Shown: positions 16,957 through 26,414, counted from the stretch's first letter. The stretch: DNA of 64,000 nt from Paenibacillus gallinarum (GCF_014836635.1 NZ_JACSQL010000015.1:1-64000), one strand, 5' to 3'. A program made the numbers and translations. Notes: generated by a model not told the origin, from the letters alone.

Positions 16957-18912
16957 TTATTGCTTAATAGGAAGCTGGGATATATAACTATGTGACAAAT
17001 CGAGGAGAGAAAGGGCATGATAGAAATCATTCTCTGTCGTTATATGATCCGTTTCTTGCATGTTCTTCAGTAAATGATGTTCTCCATCATCAAATCCACT
17101 GCCGGAGATGAAGACTTCATTGCTATTCACAAACGAGCCGGTAGGCAGATAATAGCGTTCAGGCAATAAATTATAATCCTTTTGATTCAATAAATCTTGC
17201 CCGAAATGAATATGGTCTTCGAGTGAAATACCAAGCAGATTGGCTACAGTAGGCAAGATATCTACCTGACCACCAATTTGTTTCTGCTCTCCCTCAGGTG
17301 TGACACCAGAAGAAGCAATGACAAAAGGAATATTGATCATATCAGAGTAATCATAAGGATGTCCGAGTATTTCATTTAGCAATGACAGGTCTTCGTCATC
17401 CAGTGATGTAGTCGGCAGTCCAACATGATCTCCATATAGAACAACAACACTGTTATCCCATACCCCGCGATTTTTCAAATCCGCAATGAACGTACCAAGT
17501 TCAGCATCTGCATAATGCTGAGCACGAATATAGTTTCCCACAAAGGTATCATCATAACGTTCAGGAAGAGGCAACGTCATTTTCTCTTCGGGAAGAGTAA
17601 ACGGATGGTGAGCAGACATGGAAATGACTTGGGCATAAAATGGATTTACTTCCTGATCCATCTCCTCTAGTTTTTCCGCTGTTTTTTGATAGAGTACATG
17701 ATCGGAAGCTCCAAAGAATACCGTATCTTCTTCACCAAAGAATGACTTGTCATAATAGTGATCGAACCCAAGTGATGAATATAGTTCACCGCGATTCCAA
17801 AATTCTACGACATTGGTATGGAACGTAGCTGTATTGTAACCTTCATCTTTAAGAAGTCTTGGCAGGCTCGGTAATACTTTGTCTACGTAAGTCTGAACAG
17901 CAGCGCCCTCAGGAGGGACATAATAGGAAGTGTTTACTACAAACTCAGCATCCGATGTATTCCCTTGGCCTACCTGATGATAAAAATGAGAGAAATAAGT
18001 ACTATCTTGTACCAGCTTATTCAAGTTGGGTGTAATTTCTTGTCCATCGATTTTTAGATGAACTAGAAAATTTTGAAGCGATTCCATCTGAATGATAATG
18101 AGATTTTTTCCTTTTAGAGCTCCATTCAGTTGTAAAGCGTCAGCCGTATTTTCTGACAATCCTTTTAATTCATTAATCCGTTCTTGAGTAATCTCTTCCG
18201 CTGGGATAAGTTCCGCTTTCTTTTGATTAAACAAGGTGTACGCTTCGTAATTGAAAATCCCCATTTGTTCTGCTTTGACTACTTCATTAAAACTGCCGCG
18301 ATTTGTGTAAATATTCAGTGATGTAATAAGGAGTGAGATAGAAAAAAGACAGGCAACGATTTTTTTATTTGCGGGTCTTCGTATCGCTTGTTTCCAGCTT
18401 CTCGCCGATTTATTCCTGAATAGTAAATAGCCAAACACGAGAACGTCCGTGAAGATCAGCAAATATTGAGGGTCGATTAGTGAGAAGACACTGTTGCTGA
18501 CTGCCGTCACCTGATTTACTTGTTCTAATGCTTTGTAGGTGACAATAACACCATAGTATTTGTAATAAATAATAACTGCAAAGAAAATAGCGGTTAAAAG
18601 CAAATTAAAAATAGTATATATCATTAATTTTCGTTTCGTGGCAAACCATTCAATAAGACAGAAAATGAGCAGTATGAAAGGTAATTCTTTGAGCATAATG
18701 GCCCAGGAAGGTCCGTCATCAAAAACGCCAAACCAAGCTACATAACTCTTAAACAGCATAATTAGAGAGAAGAACAATAACGAGCGTGTGCAGATCATGG
18801 TGAGGACATTTGAAGCTTTGACAAAAACGTTTGACTTTTGCTCAGGACTACTTGGGACGTAGTTTATTAAAGCATCGTCCTGAGATTTTACTTTTTCGAG
18901 TGGTGGTTTCAT
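16957..18912 (-). CDS. ltaS: Lipoteichoic acid synthase family protein
   Basis: A 651-residue membrane enzyme with five N-terminal transmembrane helices (about 40-62, 72-90, 98-118, 150-166, 187-203) and an extracellular sulfatase-fold domain that polymerises glycerol phosphate from phosphatidylglycerol. Catalytic features: a metal-binding glutamate in IIQMESLQ (about 278), the nucleophilic threonine in GQGNTSDAEF (about 319), and YGDHVGL (aspartate and histidine metal ligands). A stop codon five codons upstream limits the start to the ATG at 18912 or the TTG at 18915; neither has a strong ribosome binding site. A second paralogue lies at 45091. Confidence 0.93.
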   Translation of the reverse strand: MKPPLEKVKSQDDALINYVPSSPEQKSNVFVKASNVLTMICTRSLLFFSLIMLFKSYVAWFGVFDDGPSWAIMLKELPFILLIFCLIEWFATKRKLMIYTIFNLLLTAIFFAVIIYYKYYGVIVTYKALEQVNQVTAVSNSVFSLIDPQYLLIFTDVLVFGYLLFRNKSARSWKQAIRRPANKKIVACLFSISLLITSLNIYTNRGSFNEVVKAEQMGIFNYEAYTLFNQKKAELIPAEEITQERINELKGLSENTADALQLNGALKGKNLIIIQMESLQNFLVHLKIDGQEITPNLNKLVQDSTYFSHFYHQVGQGNTSDAEFVVNTSYYVPPEGAAVQTYVDKVLPSLPRLLKDEGYNTATFHTNVVEFWNRGELYSSLGFDHYYDKSFFGEEDTVFFGASDHVLYQKTAEKLEEMDQEVNPFYAQVISMSAHHPFTLPEEKMTLPLPERYDDTFVGNYIRAQHYADAELGTFIADLKNRGVWDNSVVVLYGDHVGLPTTSLDDEDLSLLNEILGHPYDYSDMINIPFVIASSGVTPEGEQKQIGGQVDILPTVANLLGISLEDHIHFGQDLLNQKDYNLLPERYYLPTGSFVNSNEVFISGSGFDDGEHHLLKNMQETDHITTENDFYHALSLLDLSHSYISQLPIKQ

Positions 18913-19125
18913 CAATTGTACTTAAGCCGGAATCTCATCTGCCGGACAAAAGTTTTCCCTCCCTGCTAGATTCTATCGTTTTCCAGATATTTATCATATC
19001 TTCTAGCATTATAGTATAGGTCTTACTGGCTAATCAATTGTGCTTAAACCGTACAGTTCAAAAGTTACAGTGTTTATATAAAAAATCAACATACTGCCCA
19101 TTAGTATACTCCAGGTAACTACCCT

Positions 19126-19173
19126 ACTTTAAAGTGCGTACTTCCTATTTGGATCTTTAGTACTTAGTATAAA
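19126..19173 (+). promoter_or_regulatory. Candidate hxlAB promoter with HxlR-type repeats
   Basis: TATAAA at 19168-19173 can serve as -10, and no good -35 hexamer lies 16-18 bases upstream, as expected of an activator-dependent promoter. Upstream are the palindrome ACTTTAAAGT (19126-19135) and related TACTT elements. HxlR activates hxlAB in Bacillus subtilis in response to formaldehyde. Assignment to HxlR is inference. Confidence 0.35.
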
Positions 19174-19235
19174 GGGTAACAGACAACCTGAATCCAGCTT
19201 GTCATGAAAACGAACTATAGAGGAGCGAATGATAT

Positions 19236-19868
19236 ATGAAATTACAATTAGCACTTGACCTTGTAAATATCCCAGAAGCAATTGAAGTGGTAAAAGAGGT
19301 TGAATCTTATATTGATATTGTTGAAATTGGAACACCTATCGTCATTAATGAAGGACTTCGTGCAGTGAAAGAAATGAAAGCAGCATTCCCTGGGCTTACT
19401 GTACTCGCGGATCTTAAAATTATGGATGCGGGTGGTTACGAAATTATGAAAGCTTCCGAAGCGGGCGCTGATATTATTACTGTTCTTGGTGCTACTGATG
19501 ATATGACAATCAAAGGTGCTGTCGAAGAAGCAAAAAAACAAGGCAAAGAAATCCTTGTTGATATGATCAATGTGAAAAACATTGAACAGCGTGCTAAAGA
19601 GATCGATGCTCTTGGTGTAGATTATATTTGTGTCCATACTGGATATGATCTTCAAGCCGTAGGTCAAAACTCATTTGAAGATTTGCAGACGATTAAGAGA
19701 GCTGTAACAAATGCAAAAACAGCGGTTGCGGGCGGAATTAAGCTGGAAACCTTGCCAGAAGTAATCAAAGCTGGACCTGATCTCGTTATTGTCGGCGGCG
19801 GAATCACTACCCAAGATGATAAAAAAGCAGTAGCAGCTGAGATGCAAAAATTGATTAAACAAGGGTAA
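19236..19868 (+). CDS. hxlA: 3-hexulose-6-phosphate synthase
   Basis: A 210-residue TIM-barrel enzyme of the OMP decarboxylase superfamily that condenses formaldehyde with ribulose 5-phosphate to hexulose 6-phosphate. Visible motifs are LQLALDLVNIPEA at the start, VEIGTPIV, the metal/catalytic DLKIMDAG segment (residues about 61-68), VHTGYD, and the phosphate loop VAGGIK and VIVGGGIT. GAGGAG about ten bases before the ATG supports the start. It ends nine bases before hxlB; the pair forms the formaldehyde-fixing part of the ribulose monophosphate pathway, here most likely for detoxification. Confidence 0.95.
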   Translation: MKLQLALDLVNIPEAIEVVKEVESYIDIVEIGTPIVINEGLRAVKEMKAAFPGLTVLADLKIMDAGGYEIMKASEAGADIITVLGATDDMTIKGAVEEAKKQGKEILVDMINVKNIEQRAKEIDALGVDYICVHTGYDLQAVGQNSFEDLQTIKRAVTNAKTAVAGGIKLETLPEVIKAGPDLVIVGGGITTQDDKKAVAAEMQKLIKQG

Positions 19869-19877
19869 CAAAGAGAG

Positions 19878-20429
19878 ATGGTCAAAAATGATGTAGTATC
19901 TATCCTTAGGGAATTAGAAACGGCAACGGCTCTTCTTAGCGAAACCCAGTTAACGGAAGCGATGAATATAATCGCGGGAGCAGGTCAGGTGTTTGTAGCG
20001 GGAGCAGGGCGGTCTGGCTTGATGGGAAAAGCGTTTGCGATGAGGCTAGCTCATCTGGGTAAGCCTACCTTTGTAATTGGAGAGACGACGACCCCTCCAA
20101 TTCGCAAGGGCGACGTTCTGATTCTTTGCAGCGGGTCAGGTGAAACGAAAAGTTTGTTATCTATGGCCCAAAAGGCAAAAGCAATGGATGCTTCCGTCTT
20201 GGTTCTTACGATTCATCAGAATTCTTCGATTGGGCAGCTTGCGGATGTAATCATACAAATTCATGCGGCAGCGAAGGAAGATGAAGGTAAGCGGCAATCT
20301 ATTCAGCCAATGGGTTCACTATTTGAACAAAGTCTGATCATTACGCTCGATGGAATTATTCTATCATTAATGAGAAAGATGGATCAGGATACAGGAACCA
20401 TGTTTGAAAGACATGCCAATCTTGAATAG
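19878..20429 (+). CDS. hxlB: 6-phospho-3-hexuloisomerase
   Basis: A 183-residue SIS-domain isomerase that converts hexulose 6-phosphate to fructose 6-phosphate. The sugar-phosphate site is seen in GAGRSGLMGKAFAMRLAHLG and in the SGSGETKSL loop, and PMGSLFEQS matches the C-terminal conserved region of HxlB. The AGAG before the ATG is a weak ribosome binding site, which fits coupling with hxlA nine bases upstream. Confidence 0.95.
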   Translation: MVKNDVVSILRELETATALLSETQLTEAMNIIAGAGQVFVAGAGRSGLMGKAFAMRLAHLGKPTFVIGETTTPPIRKGDVLILCSGSGETKSLLSMAQKAKAMDASVLVLTIHQNSSIGQLADVIIQIHAAAKEDEGKRQSIQPMGSLFEQSLIITLDGIILSLMRKMDQDTGTMFERHANLE

Positions 20430-20499
20430 TTTTCTTTAGCCCCTTTTGCTGCGAAATAGAAAGTTATAGTAGACTTAGGTGAAGGGGGCATGATATCAA

Positions 20500-20901
20500 G
20501 TGGCAACAGAAATAAAAGATCGTATTAATCTCAAAGAAATTAACTGTGAGAAAGAACTGACGCTTGCTGTCATTGGCGGGAAGTGGAAGCTGATTATATT
20601 ATGGCATTTGGGTCTTGAAGGGACCAAACGTTTTAGTGAACTGAAAAAGATGATCCCTCATATTACACAGAAAATGTTGACCCATCAGCTACGAGAACTG
20701 GAACAAGATCTTCTTGTTCATCGCAAAGTGTATGCAGAAGTTCCTCCGCGCGTAGAATATTCTTTGACGGATCATGGACAAAGCCTGATGCCTGTTTTAC
20801 AAGCGATGTATAATTGGGGCAAACAATATGGTGAGAACGTGATATGGAAAGACGACGGTGAAGAGACGCCAGACTCTAATCATGAGCTGGTAATCGAGTA
20901 A
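20500..20901 (+). CDS. hxlR: HxlR family winged-helix transcriptional regulator
   Basis: A 133-residue HxlR/DUF24 regulator with the conserved N-terminal cysteine in [19 protein letters not shown] (residue 13), which senses electrophiles such as formaldehyde in related proteins, followed by [25 protein letters not shown] (winged helix) and [16 protein letters not shown]. It starts at a GTG ten bases after GAAGGGGG. In Bacillus subtilis hxlR is divergent from hxlAB; here it lies downstream in the same direction, 70 bases after hxlB. Activation of hxlAB is the likely role. Confidence 0.85.
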   Translation: MATEIKDRINLKEINCEKELTLAVIGGKWKLIILWHLGLEGTKRFSELKKMIPHITQKMLTHQLRELEQDLLVHRKVYAEVPPRVEYSLTDHGQSLMPVLQAMYNWGKQYGENVIWKDDGEETPDSNHELVIE

Positions 20902-20916
20902 TGATCCTCGTCGTAG

Positions 20917-20956
20917 GGACTCGCTTCTGGAAACAGAAGCGGGTTCTTTTTTTGTT
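20917..20956 (+). terminator. Terminator after hxlR
   Basis: A 13 bp stem (20917-20929 with 20934-20946) closed by a GAAA tetraloop and followed by seven T. Confidence 0.9.
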
Positions 20957-21041
20957 TTTTTAAAAAGGGAGCTCAAGGTGTTTTGTGATACAATACATAA
21001 ATTAGGTAATATATAACAGAAAAAAGAAGGGAATGAACCCT

Positions 21042-22841
21042 ATGTCCAAAATTTTAACAAGGTCTGAAGTCCGAACGGAATCCACTTGGAATCTAGATGA
21101 TATATTCGCTACGAAAGAAGCTTGGGAGGAAGAGCGTAAAGCCATCGAGATGGATATTTCTACCGTTACACAATATGAAGGAAGGCTGGGAGAGGGTGCA
21201 GAAGCACTGCTTGCTTGTCTGGAGGCTCAGGAGAAGCTTCAGGGAAGATTGCAGCGAATGAATGCTTACTCATATCTGCATCAATCGGGCGATAGTATTA
21301 ACCCTCAGAATCAAATGGATGCCTCAAAAGCAAGAGACGTATCTTCTGCGGTAAGCTCCGCACTCTCTTTTGTACGTTCAGAGATTTTATCCCTTCCGGA
21401 TGAAAAAGTGGAAGCCTACATAGAAGAGGAGCCTGGACTTCAAGTGTTCGAAAGAAGTTTGAAGCTGCTGCTTGAAACCAAGCGTCACCGGCTTAGTGCA
21501 GAAACTGAAAAAGTACTTGCTTCTTTTGGTGAAGTGTTAAGCGCACCTTACCGTATTTATGAACGAAGCAAGCTGGCGGATATGACCTTTCCTCCCGCTG
21601 AAGATGGGCGGGGGCAACAAGTTCCCGTATCCTTTGCACTCTATGAGAATAAATATGTAGAGTCTGCGGATACCACACTTCGCCGAAATTCGTTTAAAGC
21701 CTTTAGTGAAACGTTGTATAAATATCGAAATACGTTCGCAGAAGCGTATGGAACAGAAGTAAAACGCCAAGTCATTGAATCTCGTCTTCGGGGATACGAT
21801 TCGGTAACAGATATGTTGCTTAAGCCTCAGCAGGTAACTACAGCAATGTACAGCAATATCCTTGACATCATTCAGACAGAACTTGCACCTCATATGCGGA
21901 GATACGCAGCACTCAAGAAACGTGTACTGGGTTTATCAGAGATGACTTTTGCTGATTTAAAAGCTCCGCTCGATCCTGATTATAGTCCCGGTATTACATT
22001 CGAAGAGGCTGGCGAACTGATCAAAGAAGCTTTGCAGGTCCTCGGGCCGGAATATGGTGAGATTGTTGCTGATTCCTTCCGCGAGCGCTGGATTGACTAT
22101 GCTGATAATGCAGGAAAACGAACAGGTGCCTTCTGTATGTCTATTCCAGATGTCCATTCCTACATTCTCATCAGTTGGTCAGATAACATGAGAGGCGCCT
22201 TTACCCTCGCTCATGAAGTGGGTCATGCGGGACATTTAATGCTTGCTGGGAAAAATCAACGTCTTACCAATGCCAGACCATCACTTTATTTTATTGAAGC
22301 CCCTTCTACACTGAATGAACTGTTGCTGGCAGATCATTTAATTAAGCGATCTAATGATCCACGGATGCGCCGCTGGGTTATCTCACAGCTGTTAGGAACC
22401 TATTTCCACAACTTCGTTACTCACTTATTAGAAGGAGAACTGCAACGTCAGGTGTACGAACTTGCCATGAATAATGAGCCGATCACTGCAGTGAAGCTAG
22501 GGGAGTTAAAAGGCCGTATTTTATCTTCATTCTGGGGAGAGGATGTTGTCATTGATGATCATGCTTCCCTTACATGGATGCGTCAGCCGCATTATTATAT
22601 GAGTCTCTATCCTTATACTTATGCTGCAGGTCTTACTGCTTCGACTGCTGTTGCTGAGCAGATTCGTAACGAAGGGCAGCCTGCGGTAGATCGCTGGTTA
22701 GAGGTGTTAAAAGCCGGGGGGAGCAAAAGTCCCTTGGAACTCATGAAGCTGGCTGGTGTGGATATGTCGCAGCCGGAACCGATTCGCAGTGCGGTACGTT
22801 ATGTGGGTGAATTGATTGATGAACTGGAGAGTTTATACTAA
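21042..22841 (+). CDS. pepF: Oligoendopeptidase F family peptidase (M3B)
   Basis: A 599-residue zinc peptidase of family M3 that cuts medium-length peptides in the cytoplasm. The zinc motif HEVGH is at LAHEVGHAGH (about residue 388), with the third ligand region EAPSTLNELLLADHL downstream and a C-terminal YPYTYAAGLTAS segment typical of PepF. AGAAGGG lies too close to the ATG at 21033, so the ATG at 21042 is preferred. It is followed after 42 bases by a DUF2500 gene with its own ribosome binding site. Confidence 0.92.
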   Translation: MSKILTRSEVRTESTWNLDDIFATKEAWEEERKAIEMDISTVTQYEGRLGEGAEALLACLEAQEKLQGRLQRMNAYSYLHQSGDSINPQNQMDASKARDVSSAVSSALSFVRSEILSLPDEKVEAYIEEEPGLQVFERSLKLLLETKRHRLSAETEKVLASFGEVLSAPYRIYERSKLADMTFPPAEDGRGQQVPVSFALYENKYVESADTTLRRNSFKAFSETLYKYRNTFAEAYGTEVKRQVIESRLRGYDSVTDMLLKPQQVTTAMYSNILDIIQTELAPHMRRYAALKKRVLGLSEMTFADLKAPLDPDYSPGITFEEAGELIKEALQVLGPEYGEIVADSFRERWIDYADNAGKRTGAFCMSIPDVHSYILISWSDNMRGAFTLAHEVGHAGHLMLAGKNQRLTNARPSLYFIEAPSTLNELLLADHLIKRSNDPRMRRWVISQLLGTYFHNFVTHLLEGELQRQVYELAMNNEPITAVKLGELKGRILSSFWGEDVVIDDHASLTWMRQPHYYMSLYPYTYAAGLTASTAVAEQIRNEGQPAVDRWLEVLKAGGSKSPLELMKLAGVDMSQPEPIRSAVRYVGELIDELESLY

Positions 22842-22883
22842 TTCGTACAAAGGTTTTTATGTCCATCAAGGGAGAGAAACGTC

Positions 22884-23357
22884 ATGAACGTTCATTTTTA
22901 CTTATTTGGAAGTGGATTTAACGACGGAGGCATGTTTTTTGATGAAGGGCCTGGTTTCTTCTCAGGATTAGGCAATTTTTTTGCTGGTTTTCCTCCTGTA
23001 TTTGCATTTTTCTTTACAACAATTCTATTAATTATTATCAGTGTTGTTCTTTATTCAATTATAAAGGGAGTTACCACCTACACTCGTAATAATGCGGCTG
23101 AACGTTTGAGTGAACGCGCACGTGTGTTAACCAAAAGAACCGAAGTGAGCGGAGGCTCTGGTAACAGCAGGGCATATACTAACTATTATCTAACCTTTGA
23201 ATTTGAAGATGGTCGTCGAACAGAATTTGAGGTGCGGGCAGAAGAATATGGTCTGCTGGTGGAAGGTGACGAGGGCACACTTACTCATCAAGGAACTCGG
23301 TATTTAGGATTTGAACGGATGACAAGTCCGCTTAGGCCTTCTCCATATGAACAGTAA
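22884..23357 (+). CDS. DUF2500 domain-containing membrane protein
   Basis: A 157-residue protein with a glycine/phenylalanine-rich N-terminus, one transmembrane helix (about 38-64), and a C-terminal domain with RARVLTKRTEVSGG, YYLTFEFEDGRRTEFEV and EGDEGTLTHQGTRYLGFER, which is the DUF2500 pattern. The function of the family is unknown. GGGAGAG precedes the ATG by about nine bases. It probably shares a transcript with pepF and is followed by a terminator. Confidence 0.85.
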   Translation: MNVHFYLFGSGFNDGGMFFDEGPGFFSGLGNFFAGFPPVFAFFFTTILLIIISVVLYSIIKGVTTYTRNNAAERLSERARVLTKRTEVSGGSGNSRAYTNYYLTFEFEDGRRTEFEVRAEEYGLLVEGDEGTLTHQGTRYLGFERMTSPLRPSPYEQ

Positions 23358-23386
23358 ATATTCAAAAGTTACTATTACGTTTGAAG

Positions 23387-23431
23387 ACTGTCTGGTCATC
23401 TCAATAGAGAGGTGATTAGGCAGTTTTTTTC
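23387..23431 (+). terminator. Terminator after the DUF2500 gene
   Basis: An imperfect stem (23387-23403 with 23408-23424) and seven to eight T at 23424-23430. Confidence 0.8.
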
Positions 23432-23530
23432 ACGAAATGTTGATTTCTATGATAATCTTACAAAATGGGTATGGATTAAGGCCATTCACTTATTTTATAA
23501 TAGAGAAGTTATCTACAAGCGAAGGGAATA

Positions 23531-24349
23531 ATGAACATGACGATAAGAAAAGCATTAACGGTAGCAGGCTCTGATACAAGCGGAGGAGCTGGAATTCAGG
23601 CTGATTTAAAGACATTCCAAGAATATGATGTATACGGAATGACCGCTTTAACAACGATTGTATGCATGGAACCGAAAACATGGGATCATCAAGTATTTCC
23701 TGTGGATCTTGGAATTGTGGAAACACAGCTTAAAACCGTAATTGAAGGTATTGGTTTTGATGCAATGAAGACAGGGATGCTTGGTTCTGTTGATATTATT
23801 GAACTCGTATCTCGCTATATTGACCGTTATAAGCTAGATCGAATTGTTATCGACCCTGTTATGGTCTGCAAAGGTACGGATGAAGTACTGCAGCCGGAAA
23901 ATACAGAAGCGATGATCGAATTCCTTCTTCCGCGTGCGGATCTCGTAACACCGAACATTTTTGAAGCTTCACAACTTGCAAAAACAGGTCCGATTACTAC
24001 ACTTGAAAAAATGCAGGAAGCAGCAACGATCATTCATGATCTCGGAGCAAAACATGTTCTGATTAAAGATAGAGGAAAGATCCGTGCAGGTAAAGCAGTG
24101 GATCTACTATATGATGGACAAACCTATGAATGGTTTGAAGCTGATGCGATTGAGACCCAGTATACGCATGGTGCGGGCTGCACATCTTCGGCTGCAATTA
24201 CAGCTGGTCTGGCAAAAGGACGTTCCGTTCGTGAATCCGTATCTGGAGCGAAAACATTTGTAACGCAGGCGATCTCAAATGGATTCCCGCTTAACAATTT
24301 TGTTGGTCCAACAAGACACTCCGCACACCGGATCCCGTCTGCGAAGTAA
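23531..24349 (+). CDS. pdxK: Pyridoxine/pyridoxal/pyridoxamine kinase
   Basis: A 272-residue ribokinase-fold enzyme closely matching Bacillus subtilis PdxK (formerly annotated ThiD), which phosphorylates vitamin B6 vitamers. Matching stretches include ALTVAGSDTSGGAGIQADLK, DAMKTGMLG, IDPVMVCKGTDEVL, TPNIFEAS, and the C-terminal THGAGCTSSAAITA carrying the catalytic cysteine and anion hole. True HMP kinase activity is a lesser possibility. GAAGGG precedes two in-frame ATG codons (23531 and 23537); either could be used. A terminator hairpin follows 45 bases later. Confidence 0.9.
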   Translation: MNMTIRKALTVAGSDTSGGAGIQADLKTFQEYDVYGMTALTTIVCMEPKTWDHQVFPVDLGIVETQLKTVIEGIGFDAMKTGMLGSVDIIELVSRYIDRYKLDRIVIDPVMVCKGTDEVLQPENTEAMIEFLLPRADLVTPNIFEASQLAKTGPITTLEKMQEAATIIHDLGAKHVLIKDRGKIRAGKAVDLLYDGQTYEWFEADAIETQYTHGAGCTSSAAITAGLAKGRSVRESVSGAKTFVTQAISNGFPLNNFVGPTRHSAHRIPSAK

Positions 24350-24393
24350 TACTCAGTACGTTATCTCAGTAACACTTAAAAGAAACACTAAAA

Positions 24394-24452
24394 AGAACTG
24401 TCCCCATTATGTAGTGTGTGATTCAGACTACATAGGGGACAGCTCTTTTTTT
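24394..24452. terminator. Terminator between pdxK and the convergent hydrolase
   Basis: A long stem: AGAACTGTCCCC (24394-24405) with GGGGACAG-CTCT (24435-24446), and an inner ATGTAG/CTACAT stem, followed by eight T. The minus-strand hydrolase ends seven bases away, and the reverse reading has fewer U residues. Confidence 0.85.
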
Positions 24453-24458
24453 TATGAA

Positions 24459-25325
24459 TTACATGGTAATGGCCTCAGGATCTCCTGTGCCCTCTGTAAT
24501 CCATTCGAACATTCGAGAAATCGCAGCGCGGTGCGTTTCCTGAGGGAAATGATGACCGAGACCTTCATAACGATGGAAGTTCACATTTGCTTTTGCTTCG
24601 CTTAACGAGTTGTACATTTTCTCGCCTTGACTGTAGGATACCTGGACATCCTTCGTACCATGAACGATAAGCACAGGACAACTGAGTTCGGAAGCAATCG
24701 TGACGGGTGAGCGATCTTTATATGCTTCCGGCACTTTCGTTGGAGTACCGCCGATGACGCGTTTAAACGTACGGCGCAGATCAACTCTTTCCTCGTAGGT
24801 CTGAGCCATATCGGATACACCGCTCCAAAGCACCAGTTTATGAATATTTGGTTGGGTATGTGCTGTATATGCCGCATTAATTGAACCTCGTGAAAATCCC
24901 ATAATGCTTATTCGTTCGGCATCAACAAAAGGCAGTTGTGACAGAAGTTTTACGGCAGCATACACATCTTCTTTGTCATCTCCGCCAAAGCAGTCGCGTC
25001 CTTCACCGCCGTCTTTTCCCCGGTAGGAGGGAGCAAACACGATATGATCATGCATCGCAAATTCCTCGACCCATGGAGTACGGACCTTACCAAAATCACC
25101 AATTCCACCACGGCAATAAATGAACACAGGCCATTTCTTAGAAGTGAAATCTTGACCTGTGGTATGCAGAGGAGTATTTAGTTGTACAGCGGGATATGTA
25201 TCGCTGCTGAATTTTCCAAACAGCAACTGACGAACTTCGTCTTCAGGAAGTTGGTACCCGTAGGGCAGACTAAGATATCCTTTTACATGAAGTCCTTCAG
25301 ATGGATAGGTCACATGATAAATCAT
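24459..25325 (-). CDS. Alpha/beta hydrolase, prolyl oligopeptidase-like
   Basis: A 288-residue serine hydrolase with the nucleophile elbow GFSRGS (about residue 147), the acid in VHGTKDVQVS and the histidine in YEGLGHHFPQ, in the order expected of the S9/dienelactone hydrolase group. YCRGGIGDFG forms the oxyanion loop. There is no signal peptide, so it is cytoplasmic. Peptide or ester substrates cannot be distinguished. A promoter-like TTGATG-N16-TATAAT lies upstream at 25375-25402; the ribosome binding site AAAGGTG is 13 bases from the ATG, somewhat far. Confidence 0.85.
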   Translation of the reverse strand: MIYHVTYPSEGLHVKGYLSLPYGYQLPEDEVRQLLFGKFSSDTYPAVQLNTPLHTTGQDFTSKKWPVFIYCRGGIGDFGKVRTPWVEEFAMHDHIVFAPSYRGKDGGEGRDCFGGDDKEDVYAAVKLLSQLPFVDAERISIMGFSRGSINAAYTAHTQPNIHKLVLWSGVSDMAQTYEERVDLRRTFKRVIGGTPTKVPEAYKDRSPVTIASELSCPVLIVHGTKDVQVSYSQGEKMYNSLSEAKANVNFHRYEGLGHHFPQETHRAAISRMFEWITEGTGDPEAITM

Positions 25326-25374
25326 AATACATGCTCATCACCTTTGGTCATAGTTGTTATTTTACGCTTGTACT

Positions 25375-25402
25375 ATTATACCCCACAGACAATGTTCATC
25401 AA
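25375..25402 (-). promoter_or_regulatory. Probable sigma-A promoter of the S9-like hydrolase
   Basis: On the minus strand, TTGATG (25402-25397) and a perfect TATAAT (25380-25375) are separated by 16 bases, about 50 bases before the start codon. Confidence 0.55.
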
Positions 25403-25435
25403 ACGCAAGGTTCATTTTTACATCTTCTTATGTTT

Positions 25436-26260
25436 CTACGTATTTTTAATGAAATCTAGTAATGTGGCTTGAAAGCGATTCTTCTCTTCATATAAAAGTC
25501 CATGACCGCTTTCCTCAAAACGATATAACAAAGAACCGGGGATGGCCTGCTGTGTAGCAACTGCGCCTTGAAACTGGGCGATCTGATCATGAGCTCCGTG
25601 AAAAATACCGGTCGGTATTTGAATCTGGGTCAGATCTGAGGAAACATCTTCGTTTCTTAAAGCAATTCCGCTCTGTAAAATGGCATGGGAAGCGCCTTCG
25701 AGGCACATATGCTGAAACCAGTTTTTGTATTCGGGGCTGATATATTGATAATAGAAAGTACCCCCAAAGTCGGAGATCGCTTGAGGCAAATCAATCTGCA
25801 TTTGCTGAAGTAAATGATCAATTTGAACTAAAGGCAGACCAAAAGCAGATTGATTCTCTTTTTTTACGATAAAAGGGGTTGTTGCTCCGGCAAGAACGAG
25901 TTTTTCCACTCTAGCACCCGTATCATACTTCGTAATGAGACGAGTACAGATAGCTCCACCCATGGAGAATCCGACAAGAACCACATTTTCTAGATTAAGT
26001 ACATCCATTACGAAGGAGATATCTTCGGCAAATCGATCATAGTAGTATCCATGCCATGGTTTATCAGACTTCCCAAATCCTCGAAGATCCAGAGTAATAC
26101 AACGATATCCTAAGTAGGGCAGCATTTGCATCTGGTAATCAAAAATTCGGTGACTTACAGGCCAGCCCGCGACAAAAAAGATGGTTTGTCCATTTCCTCC
26201 GTCCACAGGACGAAGATCTTCTACGTACAGCTGAACTCCATTTTCAACTTCAATCATCAT
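25436..26260 (-). CDS. Alpha/beta fold hydrolase
   Basis: A 274-residue hydrolase with the nucleophile motif GFSMGG (about residue 99), LDLRGFGKSDKP before it, an acid in FHGAHDQIAQF and the catalytic histidine in FEESGHGLLYEEK. This is the arrangement of haloperoxidase/esterase-like enzymes; the substrate is unknown. AGGAGG lies nine bases before the first of two ATG codons. It is followed by the other hydrolase on the same strand but separated by 110 bases holding a promoter, so they are probably independent. Confidence 0.87.
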   Translation of the reverse strand: MMIEVENGVQLYVEDLRPVDGGNGQTIFFVAGWPVSHRIFDYQMQMLPYLGYRCITLDLRGFGKSDKPWHGYYYDRFAEDISFVMDVLNLENVVLVGFSMGGAICTRLITKYDTGARVEKLVLAGATTPFIVKKENQSAFGLPLVQIDHLLQQMQIDLPQAISDFGGTFYYQYISPEYKNWFQHMCLEGASHAILQSGIALRNEDVSSDLTQIQIPTGIFHGAHDQIAQFQGAVATQQAIPGSLLYRFEESGHGLLYEEKNRFQATLLDFIKNT

Positions 26261-26414
26261 TTTCCCGTTCCTCCTTTGTTGTTGTAATACATCATATCGT
26301 TGCCCTTGTTCATTTTTATTGTTCTTATAATATGCAGCTCCTATAGAAGGAATGTCCCATCTGTAAAGAAGATGTATCTCAAAGAAATAGATGTAGTTTT
26401 ATGTAGTTTGGAGG

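Noticed and set aside
24279-25472. Plus-strand frames opposite the alpha/beta hydrolase genes
   Set aside because: Compositional shadows without ribosome binding sites or recognisable motifs; the minus-strand frames carry full catalytic triads.
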